A stretch of 17,245 nucleotides of DNA from NCBI RefSeq assembly GCF_002848005.1, contig NZ_PKHX01000004.1, forward strand, positions 243,871 through 261,115, written 5' to 3'. The translations under genes were made by a program, and so were the position numbers. Positions 15,085 to 17,245 of this stretch are shown here, one piece after another. Origin of the DNA: Varibaculum cambriense (GTDB taxonomy: Bacteria; Actinomycetota; Actinomycetes; Actinomycetales; Actinomycetaceae). Under the pieces are notes generated by a model. That model had not been told where the DNA came from and made no database searches. It saw only the letters and a list, made by a program, of their open reading frames with translations. Position 1 is the stretch's first letter. Each line of letters opens with the position of its first letter.

Positions 15085-16830
15085 ATGTTCACGACGCAGT
15101 TATCGCCAAGCAAGCGCGAAGAGGCGCTACGCGATATGGAGGAAAAGCCGCTTGATGTTTTAGTGATTGGCGGAGGTGTTACGGGAGCGGGGATCTCACT
15201 GGACGCGGCAAGCCGTGGTTTGCGAGTCGGTATAGTCGAGGCGCAAGACTGGGCCTCCGGCACTTCGTCGCGATCTTCAAAGCTGGTGCACGGTGGTCTG
15301 CGATACCTTTATCAACTTAATTTTGCCTTGGTTGCTGAGTCTTTGAGGGAACGTGGCTTATTGCTTACCCACACGGCTCCGCATTTGGTGAAAGCACAGC
15401 CTTTTTTGTGGCCCATAAAAATGCGCGTAATAGAGCGGGCTTATTCGGCTGTTGGGGTGGGAATGTATGACGCCATCGCACAGTTTGCACATAGGGGTTC
15501 GGTGCCCATTCAAAAGCACTACTCGAAGAAAGGGTCATTGGAGCTTGCGCCCGCGTTGAAAAAAGACGCACTTATTGGCTCTTTGGTTTACTACGATGCC
15601 AGGGTGGATGACGCCCGTCTGGTGGTGAATCTGGTTCGCACGGCCGCTCAGTTTGGCGCTTTGGCTGCTAATCGCACCCAGGTTGTTGAAATGCTCAAGG
15701 ATGGAAACAAGGTGGTTGGCGCCAAACTTCGTGATATGGAAACTGGCGCTGAACATGTGGTTAAGGCAAAATCCATCATTAATGCAACGGGGGTTTGGAC
15801 TGAGAAATCGCAGTCTCTTTCCGGTTCTACGGGTGGCTTGAAAGTTTTGGCCTCCAAGGGCATCCATATTGTTGTGCCAAAGGAAAAGATTGATTCCAAA
15901 GTTGGTTTATTCTTGCGCACAGAGAAGTCTGTGTTATTTATAATCCCGTGGAAGCGTTATTGGGTTATAGGAACTACTGATACTAAATACCATGAAAACA
16001 GGTTGGAACCGGTACCTGATTCTGAGGATATTGATTATCTGCTTGAGCATGCGAACTCGGTGCTGGCTAACCCGCTAACACGTGATGACATCATTGGGGC
16101 TTTCGCTGGGCTACGGCCTTTGTTGCAGCCAGGAACTTTGGACGGAGATAAGGCTAAGTCAACCAAGGTTTCCAGGGAGCACACAGTTACCGAAGCTGCT
16201 CCGGGGCTCACTGTTATAGCAGGTGGAAAGCTTACGAGTTACAGGCAGATGGCTGAAGATGCTGTTGATTTTGCCTTGGGTAAGGAGCTGGCTAAGCGGA
16301 TGCCGTGCGTTACCAGAAGCACTCCGCTTTCTGGAGCTGTTTACTATGAAGCTATGTGGGAGCAGCGTGAGGCGCTGGCAAAGAAAAACGGTTTGAGCGT
16401 GGATCACGTAGAAGATCTGTTAAACAGGTATGGAAGTGATATCAAGCTGATTTTCAAAATGATTGAGAAGGATCCTTCTTTAGGGAAGGGACTTAAGGGG
16501 GCTGAAGAGTATCTGCGTGCAGAAATAGCCTTTGGTGTTTTGCATGAGGGTGCTTTGCATGTGGAAGACTTACTGGCGCGCCGCACCAGGCTCTGTTACG
16601 AGCATCGGGATCGCGGATTGGCTGTTATTGACGAGGTTGCGACAATAGCTGCTGATATTCTTGGCTGGGATGAGGCGGCCAAGGCGCATGAGATAGAAAA
16701 CTACAAGGCGCGGTGTGATGCCGAAGAAAAGGCGGAGGGGATAGTTAGCGAAGCCGAAGCTCAAAAGGTGCGTGAGCAAGCGGCGCCTATAACCGAATTT
16801 GTTGATGTGGCTCCGCAAATTGACGGTTAA
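15085..16830 (+). CDS. glpD: Aerobic glycerol-3-phosphate dehydrogenase (FAD)
   Basis: A 581-residue FAD enzyme oxidising sn-glycerol-3-phosphate to dihydroxyacetone phosphate at the membrane and passing electrons to quinone. Residues 24-36 form the dinucleotide-binding VLVIGGGVTGAG. GTSSRSSKLVHGGLRYL and, further on, DDARLVVNL, FIIPWKRYWVIGTTDT, GLRPLL and GGKLTSYRQMAEDAV are typical GlpD segments. The C-terminal helical domain begins near residue 410. ATG 15085 has GGAG seven bases upstream; an earlier TTG lies inside the inverted repeat and is unlikely. No glpF or glpK neighbour is present. Regulation by iron is suggested by the box in front. The Ala/Glu-rich tail after about residue 545 is poorly conserved in the family. 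Confidence 0.95.
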   Translation: MFTTQLSPSKREEALRDMEEKPLDVLVIGGGVTGAGISLDAASRGLRVGIVEAQDWASGTSSRSSKLVHGGLRYLYQLNFALVAESLRERGLLLTHTAPHLVKAQPFLWPIKMRVIERAYSAVGVGMYDAIAQFAHRGSVPIQKHYSKKGSLELAPALKKDALIGSLVYYDARVDDARLVVNLVRTAAQFGALAANRTQVVEMLKDGNKVVGAKLRDMETGAEHVVKAKSIINATGVWTEKSQSLSGSTGGLKVLASKGIHIVVPKEKIDSKVGLFLRTEKSVLFIIPWKRYWVIGTTDTKYHENRLEPVPDSEDIDYLLEHANSVLANPLTRDDIIGAFAGLRPLLQPGTLDGDKAKSTKVSREHTVTEAAPGLTVIAGGKLTSYRQMAEDAVDFALGKELAKRMPCVTRSTPLSGAVYYEAMWEQREALAKKNGLSVDHVEDLLNRYGSDIKLIFKMIEKDPSLGKGLKGAEEYLRAEIAFGVLHEGALHVEDLLARRTRLCYEHRDRGLAVIDEVATIAADILGWDEAAKAHEIENYKARCDAEEKAEGIVSEAEAQKVREQAAPITEFVDVAPQIDG

Positions 16831-16864
16831 AGCCGTGGGGATTTTTGCCCTTTAAATCGCTGAC

Positions 16865-16901
16865 TCTAAGGCCTTGGAGGCGTGTACTCCAAGGCCTTAG
16901 A
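16865..16901. repeat. Perfect 15-bp inverted repeat after glpD
   Basis: TCTAAGGCCTTGGAG (16865-16879) and its exact complement CTCCAAGGCCTTAGA (16887-16901) flank a seven-base loop. It lies 34 bases after the glpD stop and could terminate transcription, but neither strand has a T-run next to it. T-less hairpin terminators are proposed in actinobacteria, so that role is possible. Confidence 0.6.
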
Positions 16902-17025
16902 CGTGCTTAGGATGCCACTAGGCCTGCTCTGGCAACAGAGCAAAATTCGGTTTTAGGCGCTTGTTTTAAAAGCACCTTCGATAATGCGGTATTCAGGTAC
17001 TGAAATAAAAGTAATTGAGGTCAAT

Positions 17026-17118
17026 ATGAATGCACAGAACCCCGAAAGTGCATTGAACCCCGGAAGTTGGACGGTTATTTGTTCAGTTTTATCCAAGATA
17101 GTGAGTGATAAAGATTGA
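17026..17118 (+). CDS. 30-codon ORF running into the IS end, possibly an interrupted gene start
   Basis: ATG 17026 is preceded by GAGG and opens MNAQNPESALNPGSW, ending at TGA 17116. From codon 10 onward the frame lies inside the first copy of the insertion-sequence end. The visible ribosome binding site suggests that a gene once started here and was cut by the insertion. A chance ORF is equally possible. Confidence 0.3.
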   Translation: MNAQNPESALNPGSWTVICSVLSKIVSDKD

Positions 17119-17162
17119 ATGTACTGAACCCTGAAAGTTGGACGGTTATTTGTTCAGTTTTA
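17054..17162 (+). repeat. Two tandem copies of a 38-bp IS terminal sequence
   Basis: 17054-17091 and 17125-17162 both read TGAACCC, then GAAGTT or AAAGTT, then GGACGGTTATTTGTTCAG and TTTTA, matching at 36 of 38 positions, 71 bases apart. A partial third match, AGAACCCCGAAAGTG, lies at 17036-17050. The second copy is followed directly by the transposase start, so it is probably the functional left end. Confidence 0.75.
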
Positions 17163-17245
17163 GGGTTGGGGGTGTATTGTGCGTCCTGATAGTTCGTTGT
17201 CGGTGGAGCAGCGTGTGGCGGCTGTTGATTCGTTTGAGGCGGGGG
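17125..17245 (+). mobile_element. Left end of an IS3-like insertion sequence, continuing past the window
   Basis: The element would begin at the TGAACCC terminal sequence and holds the start of a transposase reading frame. The family call (IS3-like, by terminal TG and by the style of the N-terminal frame) is tentative because the catalytic DDE part and the right end are outside the window. Confidence 0.55.
17179..17245 (+). CDS. Transposase N-terminus (helix-turn-helix part), truncated by window edge
   Basis: GTG 17179 opens a frame encoding MRPDSSLSVEQRVAAVDSFE and continues through the last base. This resembles the start of helix-turn-helix IS3-type OrfA proteins of actinobacteria, in which a V-E-x-R-V-A-A-V segment precedes the DNA-binding helices. 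Only about 22 residues are visible, so the assignment leans on the adjoining terminal repeat. Confidence 0.55.
   Translation, partial: MRPDSSLSVEQRVAAVDSFEAG

Overview
The window looks like a chromosomal segment of a mid-GC actinomycete, probably of the family Actinomycetaceae. This is inference, because no rRNA or marker gene is present. The evidence is a GTP-dependent PEP carboxykinase, DtxR/IdeR-type iron boxes matching the actinobacterial consensus, an LPXTG surface protein with a short Arg-rich tail, an actinobacterial-type GlpD and clear AGGAG-type ribosome binding sites. I find no tRNA, rRNA or CRISPR array.

Layout. (1) 1-1754, minus: the first 584 codons of pckG, with a 9-bp inverted repeat in its leader. 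(2) 2014-8488, plus: an iron-box-controlled five-gene operon holding an MptD-type ECF substrate-binding membrane protein, an EcfT-type protein, a double-domain ABC ATPase and two half-size ABC transporters (membrane domain plus ATPase). The first four genes overlap or nearly abut. The double ATPase carries a 1-nt frameshift in a T run at 3739-3743, so this copy is interrupted. (3) 8658-10895, plus: a 745-residue LPQTG-anchored surface protein with eleven 25-residue BspA-like (DUF285) repeats, six of which arose from a recent 225-bp duplication. (4) 10905-12258, minus: an isoprenylcysteine-methyltransferase-like membrane protein downstream of a decayed GIY-YIG/DUF4357 nuclease gene. (5) 12326-14344: an MFS exporter and a TetR-family regulator, divergent around a perfect 27-bp palindrome. 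(6) 14345-14820: a C-rich spacer with a probable broken small gene and a strong terminator. (7) 15020-16830, plus: glpD behind a near-perfect iron box. (8) 16831-17245: a perfect hairpin, then the left end of an insertion sequence whose terminal sequence is present in two tandem copies, with the first codons of a transposase running off the window.

How it fits together. The iron box, ECF module and paired YbtPQ/SiaDE-like half transporters point to uptake of a siderophore, haem or other metal chelate under iron repression. No extracellular substrate-binding lipoprotein is encoded, and recognition would fall to the ECF S-component and perhaps to the adjacent cell-wall protein. A second iron box ahead of glpD suggests that respiratory glycerol-3-phosphate oxidation is also tied to iron status. 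The MFS/TetR pair is a self-contained export module. Several parts are decaying or recently rearranged: the ECF ATPase frameshift, the GIY-YIG pseudogene, the small broken ORF and the doubled IS end.
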